A DNA stretch of 64,000 bases from an uncultured Acetobacteraceae bacterium (GTDB taxonomy: Bacteria > Pseudomonadota > Alphaproteobacteria > Acetobacterales > Acetobacteraceae), in the NCBI GenBank assembly GCA_903918195.1, contig CAIXDS010000258.1:1-64000 (forward strand), given 5' to 3'. Shown piece by piece: positions 18,237 to 27,204 of the stretch; within the stretch, counting starts at the first letter, position 1, and the number at the start of each line of letters is the position of its first letter. Both the position numbers and the translations under genes were made by a program. Under the pieces are notes generated by a model that did not search any database, was not told the DNA's origin, and worked only from the letters and a program-made list of their open reading frames with translations.

Positions 18237-18932
18237 CTATGCCTCCAACCCGACACGGCGGCGGACGGCCGACCAGACGGCCTCGATATCCTCGCCTCCC
18301 GTGCATTTCCGCATTTCGGTTGCCCCCAGGCCCACCTCGTCGGCAGCCAGGAAGTCGTAGTACTCCCCGATCTCGACGGCGCAGAGTTCAGCGTGCCGGA
18401 CCAGGCGCTTCTTGGCCAGCCCGATGACCCGGTTCGCCTTGGGCTTCACGAGGTTGAGGATACTCAGTGTCGGCCGCTTCCATTGCGCCAGCGCGCGCAG
18501 GAGGGTTTCGGCGGATTCCGTATCGCTGATGCCCACCTTCGTTGGCACCAGGACCAGGTCAACACCGAATGACAGGGTCTTCAGGACCTCGGAACTCTGG
18601 TCGATCGCCGGAGGCGTATCGAATAGCATGATGTCGTGTTCCTCTATGGAGAGGACCTCCGAGGCGTCGCGGACATCGTGGGGGTCAGCTTCGTAGCCGA
18701 CGATTTCCGGGCTATCGGGGCAGTATTGCAGCCTGCGCTGAAGCCACTTGGTGATCGTCCGCTGGGTGTCGAAATCGACCAGGCCGACGTTGTAGCCTTC
18801 GCGTGCCGCGGCGCCTGCCAGGTTCTTCACCAGGAAGGACTTGCCAGGCCCTCCCTTGGCGCCGGTGCTCAGGATCCGGATGGTCTTCTTGAGCCGCCTG
18901 TTCTCGGTCTTCTGCGCCTGCGCGGAATTCAC
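18237..18932 (-). CDS. parA: ParA-family ATPase (module 2)
   Basis: 231 residues. The deviant Walker A is KGGPGKS at residues 26-32 (proline replaces the usual valine or alanine), followed by LVDFDTQRTITKWLQRR and the Walker B MLFDTPPAID. The sequence is quite different from the ParA at 16351, so this is not a recent duplicate. The N-terminal basic segment QKTENRRLKKTIRI may contact DNA. A perfect 20-bp palindrome lies 74 bp upstream of the start and may be its operator. Transcription continues into the helical partner gene. Confidence 0.85.
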   Translation of the reverse strand: MNSAQAQKTENRRLKKTIRILSTGAKGGPGKSFLVKNLAGAAAREGYNVGLVDFDTQRTITKWLQRRLQYCPDSPEIVGYEADPHDVRDASEVLSIEEHDIMLFDTPPAIDQSSEVLKTLSFGVDLVLVPTKVGISDTESAETLLRALAQWKRPTLSILNLVKPKANRVIGLAKKRLVRHAELCAVEIGEYYDFLAADEVGLGATEMRKCTGGEDIEAVWSAVRRRVGLEA

Positions 18933-19005
18933 AATCCCCGCCTCCGATAAAAATTCAGTCGGCGGCGACCGTAGATCGGAAACCGAATGAAAGGGAGAGG
19001 TGGCG

Positions 19006-19025
19006 GATTCTTACCGGTAAGAATC
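19006..19025. promoter_or_regulatory. Perfect 20-bp palindrome upstream of parA module 2
   Basis: GATTCTTACCGGTAAGAATC is fully self-complementary. A further half-copy, GATTCTT, follows at 19038-19044. The location between the parA start (18932) and the efflux operon end suggests an autoregulatory operator or a parS element. Confidence 0.6.
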
Positions 19026-19113
19026 TGACACCGGGGATTCTTGTGAACTCAATGCTTTGGGCAGCTTCCGTTTCTGAAGCGCTCACATGCGCTGAATAAG
19101 GCGGCCTGGAGCC

Positions 19114-19145
19114 AAAAAAAGGCCAGGGGGTACTCCCCCCTGGCC
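19114..19145 (-). terminator. Rho-independent terminator of the RND efflux operon
   Basis: Stem GGCCAGGGGG (19121-19130) pairs with CCCCCTGGCC (19136-19145) around a short loop. On the minus strand the stem is followed by seven T residues (A-run at 19114-19120). It lies about 54 bp after the outer-membrane factor gene. Confidence 0.8.
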
Positions 19146-19198
19146 CCGGCCAAGAACCTCTCGGCCCTTGGAACCCACTTTTTAAGAGTTAGGTCGCC

Positions 19199-20710
19199 TT
19201 AGCTCGGCTTGTCGGAAGACGCGGCGGCCTCGTCCACCGGCGGACGGTTCCACCAGCCGCCGCCGAGCGCCTGGAACAATGACGCCGTGTCGGCCAACCG
19301 ACCGGCCCGCGCCTGCACCAGAGCGAGCGCCGCCTGCTGATAGGTCTGCTCGGCATTGAGCAAGGCAAGATAAGCGATCTGCCCCAACTCAAGCTGGCTG
19401 CGGGTGATCTGCAGGCTGTGCGCTGCCGCCTGCTCGGCGTTGGCCGCCGCCTGCAACGCTTGCGCGTCGGCCACCAGCGCCCGCAGCACGTCGGCGACAT
19501 TCTGCATCGCAGCGAGCACGGTGACCTTGTACTGCGCCCCCGCCTGATCGAAGGCCGCCCTTGCAGCACGCTCGCGGTGCAGCAGCGTGCCAAAGTCGAA
19601 CAACGGCGCCGTCAGCTCGGCACCGAGGGTGAAGAAGTTCGTGCCGGGCGTGAAGAAATCACTGACCTGGGGCGCGCTGTTGCCGCCGACGCCGGAGAGG
19701 GTCAGCTGCGGCAGTCGTGCGGCAACGGCCACGCCGATCTGGGCGCTCGCCGCATGCAGCAACGCATCGGCCGCCAGCACGTCGGGCCGCTGCGCCACCA
19801 GCTTGGCGGGCAGACTGACCGGCAGATCGGTCGGCAAGTGGAGATCGGCGAGAGTGAAGATCTCCTTCGGCTCCTCGCTCGGCGGCACGCCGACGAGCGT
19901 CGAGATCAGGTCGCGCTGCTGGCCAAGCTGCTTGCTCAGCGGCGGCAGCAGTTCCTGCACCTGGGCAAGCGCCGCTTCCTGCGCAACCACATCGGCCACC
20001 GCAACCTGGCCGAAGCCAAGCTGGCGGCGGAGGATGTCGAGCAGGTCGGATTCAGCCTTGATCTGGGCGTTGGTCGCGTCGATCTGCCCGCGCAGCGACG
20101 CCTCCTGCACCGCCGCCCCGACCAGATTGGTAATCAGGGTGATGTAGGTCGCCTCCAGCTGGAAGCGCTGGTTGTCGGCCTGCGCGTGCAGGTTCTCCAT
20201 CAGGCGCTGATTGGCCCCGAACACATCAGGCGTGAAGGTTACGCCGAGATTGGCTGTGAACACGGAATAGTAGGGGTTGGACGTGGGACCCCCCGGAGAG
20301 AGCGATTTTGTCGGACTCAGGTTGCGGCTGGCCCCAAGCCCGGCGCTCACGCTTGGGAAATAGGCGCCGCGCTGCGCCGCCACCAGTTCGTTCGCCTGGC
20401 GCAGGGCGGCACGGGCCGCGTCGAGGCTGGCGTTGGTCGCCAGCGCCCGGAGAACCAGATCATCAAGCTTCGGGCTGCCGAAGCGCTTCCACCACTGCGC
20501 CTCGACATCCTGTCCGGCGAGAAACCGCTGCGCGTCACCGGTGGGGACCGGTATGGCGGCAGTGGCCGCAGGAAGCGGGGTGCTGAGGTAACCCTCCGCC
20601 GTGGGCGGCGGAGGGGTTTCATAGTCGGGGCCGACAGCGCAGGCGCCCGGCAGCAGGGCAACCGGCAGCAGCGCGGTGAACAGCAAGGCGGAGCGGAAAC
20701 GATGTGTCAT
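19199..20710 (-). CDS. RND efflux outer-membrane lipoprotein (NodT/OprM family)
   Basis: 503 residues from ATG 20710, ten bases after the pump gene. The signal peptide MTHRFRSALLFTALLPVALLPGAC ends in a lipobox with the lipidated Cys, followed by AVGPDYETPPPP, the standard opening of the NodT family. Two repeated alpha-helical hairpin regions follow (for example AARAALRQANELVAAQRGAYFPSVSAGLGASRNLSP and GTLLHRERAARAAFDQAGAQYKVTVLAAMQNVADVLRAL). It should form the trimeric outer-membrane channel for the pumps encoded upstream. It is the last gene before the terminator. Confidence 0.9.
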   Translation of the reverse strand: MTHRFRSALLFTALLPVALLPGACAVGPDYETPPPPTAEGYLSTPLPAATAAIPVPTGDAQRFLAGQDVEAQWWKRFGSPKLDDLVLRALATNASLDAARAALRQANELVAAQRGAYFPSVSAGLGASRNLSPTKSLSPGGPTSNPYYSVFTANLGVTFTPDVFGANQRLMENLHAQADNQRFQLEATYITLITNLVGAAVQEASLRGQIDATNAQIKAESDLLDILRRQLGFGQVAVADVVAQEAALAQVQELLPPLSKQLGQQRDLISTLVGVPPSEEPKEIFTLADLHLPTDLPVSLPAKLVAQRPDVLAADALLHAASAQIGVAVAARLPQLTLSGVGGNSAPQVSDFFTPGTNFFTLGAELTAPLFDFGTLLHRERAARAAFDQAGAQYKVTVLAAMQNVADVLRALVADAQALQAAANAEQAAAHSLQITRSQLELGQIAYLALLNAEQTYQQAALALVQARAGRLADTASLFQALGGGWWNRPPVDEAAASSDKPS

Positions 20711-20720
20711 GTCTGCAACT

Positions 20721-23700
20721 CTACTCCGCAGGGGCTTCATTATTGGTCGGTGCAAGCCGTTCGGCTCGCCGAGAGATAAGGCCGATCAGCACCGGCAACA
20801 CGAGGAGGATCAGTACCGGTGCGAGCGTAATGCCGCCCACCACCACCAGCGCCAGTGGCTTCTGCACCTGTGAGCCGATGCCGGTGGAGAAGGCCGCCGG
20901 CAGCAGGCCCACGCAGGCGGCCACACAGGTCAGGACGACCGCCCGCATCTTTGTCTCACAGGCCTCTATCAAGGCGGCGCCCTTCTCCATGCCCTCCTCC
21001 AGAAGAGTGTTGAAGTAGGCAATCACGATGATACCGTTCATTGCGGCGATGCCGAACAACGCCACGAACCCGATCGCCGCTGAAACGCTGAACGGCGTGC
21101 CGGTCACCGCCAGGGTGAAGATGCCGCCGACGATCGCCATCGGAATCACGCTCGCCGCCAGCAGCGTGTCGAGCAGCGAGCCGAAGTTGAAGTAGAGCAG
21201 CACGATGATGAGGCCGATGGCAATCGGCACCACAATCGACAGCCGTTTCACCGCGTCCTGCAGGTTGCCGAATTCACCCACCCATTCCAGCCGATACCCG
21301 CCCGGCAACACCACGTGCTGCGCCACCGCCTTCTGCGCATCGATCACCGCGCCGCCGAGGTCACGCCCGCGCACGCTGAACTTGATCGGAATGTAGCGCT
21401 GCTGCCCCTCGCGGTAGATGAAGGCCGCGCCGCTGAGAAGCTGCACGTCGGCCACGTCGGACAGCGGAATCTGCACCACGCCAGACCCGCTCGGCGACTG
21501 CGCCCCGATCGGGATGCGGCGGATTTCGTCGAGGCTGGTGCGGTAGTCGGCGGCGAGGCGGACCATGATCGGGAAGTTGCGGTCGCTGCCCGGCTCGTAG
21601 AAATTGCCCGCCGCCTGGCCACCGATGGCCGCCTGGAGGGTGGCGTTGATATCGCCGGGCTGCAGGCCGTAACGCGCGGCGCGGACACGGTCGATATTCA
21701 CCTGCACGGTCGGCTGGCCCAGCGAGGCGAAGATCGCCAGGTCGGTGATGCCAGGCACCGCTGCCATCGCGTCCTTGATGCGCCCTGCCGTCTCCTCCAG
21801 CAGCTTGAGATCGTTGCCGTACAGCTTGACCGAGTTCTCGCCCTTCACGCCGGAGGCGGCCTCCTCGACGTTGTCTTCGATGTTCTGGGAGAAGTTGAAG
21901 TCCACGCCGGGAAACTCATTGGTCAGGCGATCGGATATCTCCTTGGTCAGGCTCTCCTTGGTGACACCCTTGGGCCAGGTGTCGAAGGGCTTGAGCGGGA
22001 CGAAGAACTCAGCATTGAAATAGCCGGTGGCGTCGGTGCCGTCATCGGGGCGGCCGTGCTGGGAGATGGTGGTCTCCACCTCCGGATAGCTGGAGAAGAT
22101 TTTGCGCATCCGGTCGACGTAGCTGTTGGAGGCTTCCAGCCCTACCGAGGTCGGCATGGTGGCCCGGATCCAGAAATTTCCCTCTTCCAGCTTCGGCAGG
22201 AATTCCAGCCCGAGGCTTTGCACCGCGACCCCGGCGAGCAGCAGCACGAGGGCGGAGAACCCGAGCACGAGGATGCGGTTGGGCAGCACCAGGCGAAGCA
22301 CCGGGCGGTAGATCCGGTGCAGCAGCCGCACGACGATGGTCTCGGTTTCCTCGAGTTGCCCCGGCAGGATGATTGCAGACAGCGCCGGCGAGACGGTCAA
22401 GGCGGCGATCAGGCCGCCGGCAAGGGCGTAGGCGTAGGTCTTGGCCATCGGACCAAAAATATGGCCTTCCACGCCGGAGAGCGCGAACAGCGGCAGGAAG
22501 CCGGCGATGATGATCGCGGCGGAGAAGAAAATGCTTCGGTTCACCTCGATGGCCGATTCGGCGATGGCCAGGAACTTGCCGCGCAGGTCGATGGGCGTGC
22601 GGGCCCGTTCCACCTCGACCGAGCGATCGAAGCGATTGGCCCTCGGCTCGGAGAGATGGCGGAAGATGTTCTCCACCATGATGACCGTGGCATCGACGAT
22701 GAGGCCGAAGTCGATGGCACCGACCGACAGCAGGTTCGCCGACTCGCCGCGCACCACCATGATGATGACGGCGAAGGCGAGGGCGAACGGGATGGTGGCG
22801 GTGGTGATGATCGCGGCACGCAAATTGCCGAGGAAGATCCACATCACCACGAAGATGAGGAAGATGCCCTCGGCCATGTTGTGCAGCACAGTGCGCGTGG
22901 TGATGCCGATCAGATCGGCACGGTCGTAAATGCGCTCGATGCGCACGCCGGGCGGCAGGATACCGGTGGCGTTGATCTTCTCCACTTCCTCCTCGACGCC
23001 GGCGATGGTCGGCTTACTCTCCCCGCCCCGCTGCATCAGCACGATGCCCTGAACGATATCGTCGTCGTTGTCCTGGCCGGCGACGCCGAGACGCGGCAGG
23101 TTGCCGATGGCGATGGTGGCGACGTCGCGCAGCAGCACCGGCGTGCCGTTGCTGGAGGTCAGCATGGTGTTGCGCAGGCCCTCCAGCGTGCTGATCAGAC
23201 CCACGCCGCGGACGATCGCCGATTGCTGCGCGAAGTCGATGGTCTGACCGCCGACGTTGATGTTGCTGTTGTTCAGCACCGTCAGGATCTGCTGCAGGGT
23301 CAGCCCGTAGCTGACCATCTTCTCCTGGTCGATATTGACATCATAGGTCTTGGTCTTGCCGCCCCATCCGGTCACGTCGATCACGCCCGGCACCGCCTTG
23401 AACCGCCGCTCCAGCACCCAGTCCTGCAGCGTCTTCAGGTCGAGCACGGAATAGCCGGGCGGCCCGACCAGCCGGTAGCGGTAGATCTCGCCGATCGGGC
23501 TGGTCGGCGAGAGCTGCGCCTGCACCCCGCCGGGCAGCCCGCCGAGCTGGCTGAGCCGGTTGATGACCTGCTGCTGCGCCTCATTGAAGGTGTAGTCGTA
23601 GCTGAACTGCACCTTGATGTCGGACAGGCCGAACAGCGAAATCGAGCGGATCGCCTTGATATGGGGGATGCCCTCGAGCTGCACTTCCACCGGGATGGTG

Positions 23701-23891
23701 TAGTACCGCTCGATCTCCTCGGCCGACTGGCCGGTGGCCTGGGTGATCACCTCGACCAGGGGCGGCACCGGGTCGGGATAGGCCTCGATGTTGAGGTTGA
23801 GGAAGCAGACGAAGCCGCCGACCAGCACGAGGAGGAAGAAAATCGCCACCAGCATGCGCTGCTTGATGGAGAACGTGATGATGCCGTTCAT
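20721..23891 (-). CDS. HME-type RND efflux pump, copy 1 (CzcA/CusA family)
   Basis: 1056 residues with the twelve-helix RND layout and two large periplasmic loops. The proton-relay residues Asp394, Asp400 and Glu407 occur in GAIDFGLIVDATVIMVEN, with the same 6- and 7-residue spacing as the D-D-E triad of CzcA, which identifies the heavy-metal-efflux subfamily rather than the multidrug type. FLNLNIEAYPDPVPP opens the first porter domain. The substrate is unknown; the metal-binding methionines of CusA cannot be confirmed by eye. It is preceded by a second, very similar pump gene in the same operon. Confidence 0.88.
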   Translation of the reverse strand: MNGIITFSIKQRMLVAIFFLLVLVGGFVCFLNLNIEAYPDPVPPLVEVITQATGQSAEEIERYYTIPVEVQLEGIPHIKAIRSISLFGLSDIKVQFSYDYTFNEAQQQVINRLSQLGGLPGGVQAQLSPTSPIGEIYRYRLVGPPGYSVLDLKTLQDWVLERRFKAVPGVIDVTGWGGKTKTYDVNIDQEKMVSYGLTLQQILTVLNNSNINVGGQTIDFAQQSAIVRGVGLISTLEGLRNTMLTSSNGTPVLLRDVATIAIGNLPRLGVAGQDNDDDIVQGIVLMQRGGESKPTIAGVEEEVEKINATGILPPGVRIERIYDRADLIGITTRTVLHNMAEGIFLIFVVMWIFLGNLRAAIITTATIPFALAFAVIIMVVRGESANLLSVGAIDFGLIVDATVIMVENIFRHLSEPRANRFDRSVEVERARTPIDLRGKFLAIAESAIEVNRSIFFSAAIIIAGFLPLFALSGVEGHIFGPMAKTYAYALAGGLIAALTVSPALSAIILPGQLEETETIVVRLLHRIYRPVLRLVLPNRILVLGFSALVLLLAGVAVQSLGLEFLPKLEEGNFWIRATMPTSVGLEASNSYVDRMRKIFSSYPEVETTISQHGRPDDGTDATGYFNAEFFVPLKPFDTWPKGVTKESLTKEISDRLTNEFPGVDFNFSQNIEDNVEEAASGVKGENSVKLYGNDLKLLEETAGRIKDAMAAVPGITDLAIFASLGQPTVQVNIDRVRAARYGLQPGDINATLQAAIGGQAAGNFYEPGSDRNFPIMVRLAADYRTSLDEIRRIPIGAQSPSGSGVVQIPLSDVADVQLLSGAAFIYREGQQRYIPIKFSVRGRDLGGAVIDAQKAVAQHVVLPGGYRLEWVGEFGNLQDAVKRLSIVVPIAIGLIIVLLYFNFGSLLDTLLAASVIPMAIVGGIFTLAVTGTPFSVSAAIGFVALFGIAAMNGIIVIAYFNTLLEEGMEKGAALIEACETKMRAVVLTCVAACVGLLPAAFSTGIGSQVQKPLALVVVGGITLAPVLILLVLPVLIGLISRRAERLAPTNNEAPAE

Positions 23892-23973
23892 GGCATGGAC
23901 CTTTCCGGGCCTGTACGGCGCGGTTGGTGAGTATGGTCAGGGTGGGTGGACGGCAAACGACGGGTCATGTCCG

Positions 23974-26900
23974 CTACTCTGCCGGCCCCTGGTCCACGAG
24001 ATCGTCGTCCTCAAGCGCCGCGCGTTCCGCCTCCTCGCGCCGCGCAAGCACCGTGTGGTGGTTGGAGAACAGGCTGATCAGCACAGGCAGCACCATCAGG
24101 ATCAGCACCGGCGCGAGCAGGATGCCGCCCACCACCACCAGCGCCAACGGCTTCTGCACCTGCGAACCGATACCGGTGGAAAAGGCTGCCGGCAGCAGTC
24201 CCACGCAGGCAGCCGCGCAGGTCAGGACGACCGGCCGCATCTTCGTCTCGCAAGCCGTCAACAAGGCGGCCGACCTCTCCAGACCCGATTGCAGCATGGT
24301 GTTGTAGTGGGCGATCACGATGATTCCGTTCATCGCGGCAATGCCGAACAGGGCAATGAATCCGATCGCTGCGGAGACGCTGAACGGCGTGCCGGTCACC
24401 GCCAGCGAGAAAATGCCGCCAAGCATGGCCATCGGCATCACGCTTGCCGCCAGCAGCGTGTCGATCACCGAGCTGAAGTTGACGTAGAGCAGCACCAGGA
24501 TGAGGCCGATGGCGATCGGCACCACGACCTCCAGTCGTTTGATCGCGTCCTGAAGGTTGCCGAACTCACCCACCCATTCGAGGTGATAGCCGCCGGGCAA
24601 AATCACGTGCTGCGCCACCGCCTTCTGCGCATCGATCACCGCGCCGCCGAGGTCACGCCCGCGCACGCTGAACTTGATCGGGATGTAGCGCTGCTGGCCT
24701 TCGCGGTAGATGAAGGCCGGGCCGCTCAGAAGCTTAACGTCGGCCACATCGGACAGCGGGATCTGCACCATACCCGTCCCGTTCGGGGCCTGCACCCCGA
24801 TGGGAATGCGACGGATCGCATCGAGGCTGGTGCGGTACTCGGAAGAGAGGCGGACCATGATCGGGAAGTTACGGTCGCTGCCGCGCTCGTAGAAATTGCC
24901 CGCCGCCTGGCCGCCAACGGCCGCCTGCAGGGTGGCGTTGATGTCGCCGGGCTGCAGGCCGTAGCGGGCGGCGCGGACGTGGTCGATGTCCACCTGGATG
25001 GTGGGCTGGCCAAGCAAGGGGAAGATCGCAAGATCGGCGATGCCGGGCACATTGGCCATGGCATCCTTGATCTGGTTCGCCGTCCTGTCCAGCACGTCGA
25101 GATCGTTGCCGAACAGCTTGATCGAGTTCTCACCCTTCACGCCGGAGGCGGCTTCCTCGACGTTGTCCTGGATATTCTGCGAGAAATTGAAGTCGACGCC
25201 GGGGAACTCATTGTTGAGTCGGTCGGCGATCACCTTCGTCAGGCCCTCCTTCGTCACGCCCTTCGGCCAGGTGGTGAACGGCTTGAGCGGCACGAAGAAC
25301 TCGGCATTGAAGAAGCCAGTGGCGTCGGTGCCGTCGTCGGGACGGCCGTGCTGAGAGACGACGGTCTCCACTTCCGGGTATTCCAGGAAGAGCTCGCGCA
25401 TCCGGTCGACGTAATCGCCGGTGGATTCAAGCCCGACCGAGGTGGGCAGGGTGGCGCGGATCCAGAAATTGCCCTCCTCCAGCTTGGGCAGGAACTCCAG
25501 CCCGAGGGTTTGCACCTCGACCACCGCGAGGGCGAACATGATGGCGGTGAACCCAAGCACGAGGATGCGGTTGGCCAGCGCAAAGCGAAGCACCGGTTGA
25601 TACGCCCGGTGCAGGAGCCGCACGATGATGGTCTCGATTTCCTCGAGCTTCACAGGCAGCAGCACCGCGCTGAGGGCGGGCGTGATCGTGAAGGTCGCAA
25701 ACAGGCCGCCCGCAAGGGCGTAAGCGTAGGTCTTGGCCATCGGGCCAAAAATATGGCCCTCGATGCCGGAGAGGGTGAACAGCGGCAGGAAGCCGGCGAT
25801 AATGATGGCAGCCGAGAAGAAGATGCTCTTGTTCACCTCGAAGGCGGATTCGGCGATCGCCAGGAACTTGCCGCGCAGCTCGACGGGTGCCTTCTGCCGG
25901 TCCAGCAGAACCGCCCGATAGAATCGTTTCGAAGGCGGCAACGATAGCTGGCGGTATATGTTTTCCATCATGATGACGGTGGCATCGACGACAAGGCCGA
26001 AGTCGATCGCGCCGACCGACAGCAGGTTCGCCGATTCGCCGCGCGCCACCATGATGATCACGGCGCAGGCCAGCGCGAAGGGGATGGTGACGGCGACGAT
26101 GACGGCACTGCGGAAATCGCCGAGGAAGATCCACTGCACCAGGAAGATCAGCAAGATGCCCTCGACCATATTGTGCAGCACGGTGGTCGTGGTGAGGTTG
26201 ATCAGGTCGGCACGGTCGTAGATACGCTCGATGTGCACGCCGGGGGGCAGGATGTTGCCGGCGTTGATCTTCGCCACCTCCGCCTGCACGGCGGCGATGG
26301 TGGGCTTGCTCTCGCCATCCCGGTTCATGATGACGATAGCCTGGACGATATCGTCGTCCTTGTCCTGGCCGGCGATGCCGAGGCGCGGCAGGTTGCCGAT
26401 GGAGATATTGGCCACGTCGCGCAGCAGCACCGGCGTGCCGTTGCTGGACGTCAGCATGGTATCGCGCAGGCGGTCGAGGCTGGTGATCAGGCCGACGCCA
26501 CGGACGATCGCCGATTGCTGCGCGAAATCGACGGTCTGGCCGCCGACGTTCACGTTGCTGTTGTTCAACGCCGTCAGGACCTGCGGCACTGTCAGGCCGT
26601 AGCTGATCAGCTTGTCCTGGTCGATGTTGACATCGTAGCTCTTGGTGCGGCCGCCCCAGCCGGTCACGTCGATGACGCCCGGCACTGCCTTGAACCGACG
26701 CTGCAGCACCCAGTCCTGCAGCGTCTTGAGGTCGAGTATGGAATAGCCGGGCGGGCCAACCAGCCGGTAGCGGTAGATTTCGCCGACCGGGCTATTCGGC
26801 GAGAGCGACGGCGCGACCCCGCCGGGCAGCGGCGGGATCTCGCTGACGCGGTTGATGACCTGCTGCTTCGCGTCCGGGTAGGTGTAGCCATAGGTGAAGT

Positions 26901-27183
26901 TGATCAGGACGTCGGCGAGGCCGAACAGCGAGACCGACTGGATCACCTTGACGTTCGGGATACCCTCCATCGCCACTTCGATCGGGATGGTAAAGTAGCG
27001 CTCGATCTCCTCGGCGTCCTGGCCGCTGGCCTGGGCGATGACCTCGATGAGGGGCGGCACCGGGTCCGGATAGGCCTCAATGTTGAGGTTGAGGAAGCTG
27101 ACGAAGCCGGCCCCGAGCACGCAGAAGAGAAAGATGACGACGAGGACGCGCTGCTTGATGGAAAAGGTGATAAGGCCGTTCAT
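23974..27183 (-). CDS. HME-type RND efflux pump, copy 2 (CzcA/CusA family)
   Basis: 1069 residues, collinear with the pump encoded just downstream. The same D394-D400-E407 triad is present in GAIDFGLVVDATVIMMEN. The two proteins share long identical runs such as RFKAVPGVIDVTGWGG and VGPPGY but differ in the porter loops and in the C-terminal tail, which here ends with an acidic EEAERAALEDDDLVDQGPAE. The gene follows the adaptor by 21 bp. A tandem pair of pumps with one adaptor and one channel recalls MdtBC-type heterotrimers, though that is not usual for the HME branch. Confidence 0.88.
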   Translation of the reverse strand: MNGLITFSIKQRVLVVIFLFCVLGAGFVSFLNLNIEAYPDPVPPLIEVIAQASGQDAEEIERYFTIPIEVAMEGIPNVKVIQSVSLFGLADVLINFTYGYTYPDAKQQVINRVSEIPPLPGGVAPSLSPNSPVGEIYRYRLVGPPGYSILDLKTLQDWVLQRRFKAVPGVIDVTGWGGRTKSYDVNIDQDKLISYGLTVPQVLTALNNSNVNVGGQTVDFAQQSAIVRGVGLITSLDRLRDTMLTSSNGTPVLLRDVANISIGNLPRLGIAGQDKDDDIVQAIVIMNRDGESKPTIAAVQAEVAKINAGNILPPGVHIERIYDRADLINLTTTTVLHNMVEGILLIFLVQWIFLGDFRSAVIVAVTIPFALACAVIIMVARGESANLLSVGAIDFGLVVDATVIMMENIYRQLSLPPSKRFYRAVLLDRQKAPVELRGKFLAIAESAFEVNKSIFFSAAIIIAGFLPLFTLSGIEGHIFGPMAKTYAYALAGGLFATFTITPALSAVLLPVKLEEIETIIVRLLHRAYQPVLRFALANRILVLGFTAIMFALAVVEVQTLGLEFLPKLEEGNFWIRATLPTSVGLESTGDYVDRMRELFLEYPEVETVVSQHGRPDDGTDATGFFNAEFFVPLKPFTTWPKGVTKEGLTKVIADRLNNEFPGVDFNFSQNIQDNVEEAASGVKGENSIKLFGNDLDVLDRTANQIKDAMANVPGIADLAIFPLLGQPTIQVDIDHVRAARYGLQPGDINATLQAAVGGQAAGNFYERGSDRNFPIMVRLSSEYRTSLDAIRRIPIGVQAPNGTGMVQIPLSDVADVKLLSGPAFIYREGQQRYIPIKFSVRGRDLGGAVIDAQKAVAQHVILPGGYHLEWVGEFGNLQDAIKRLEVVVPIAIGLILVLLYVNFSSVIDTLLAASVMPMAMLGGIFSLAVTGTPFSVSAAIGFIALFGIAAMNGIIVIAHYNTMLQSGLERSAALLTACETKMRPVVLTCAAACVGLLPAAFSTGIGSQVQKPLALVVVGGILLAPVLILMVLPVLISLFSNHHTVLARREEAERAALEDDDLVDQGPAE

Positions 27184-27204
27184 GCTGTGTTCCTCAACCC
27201 GCCG

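Noticed and set aside
21315-23930. An 871-codon open frame opposite the first RND pump gene, and a similar one opposite the second
   Set aside because: High-GC antisense frames over a strongly conserved gene; the products are His/Arg/Gln-rich with no domain.
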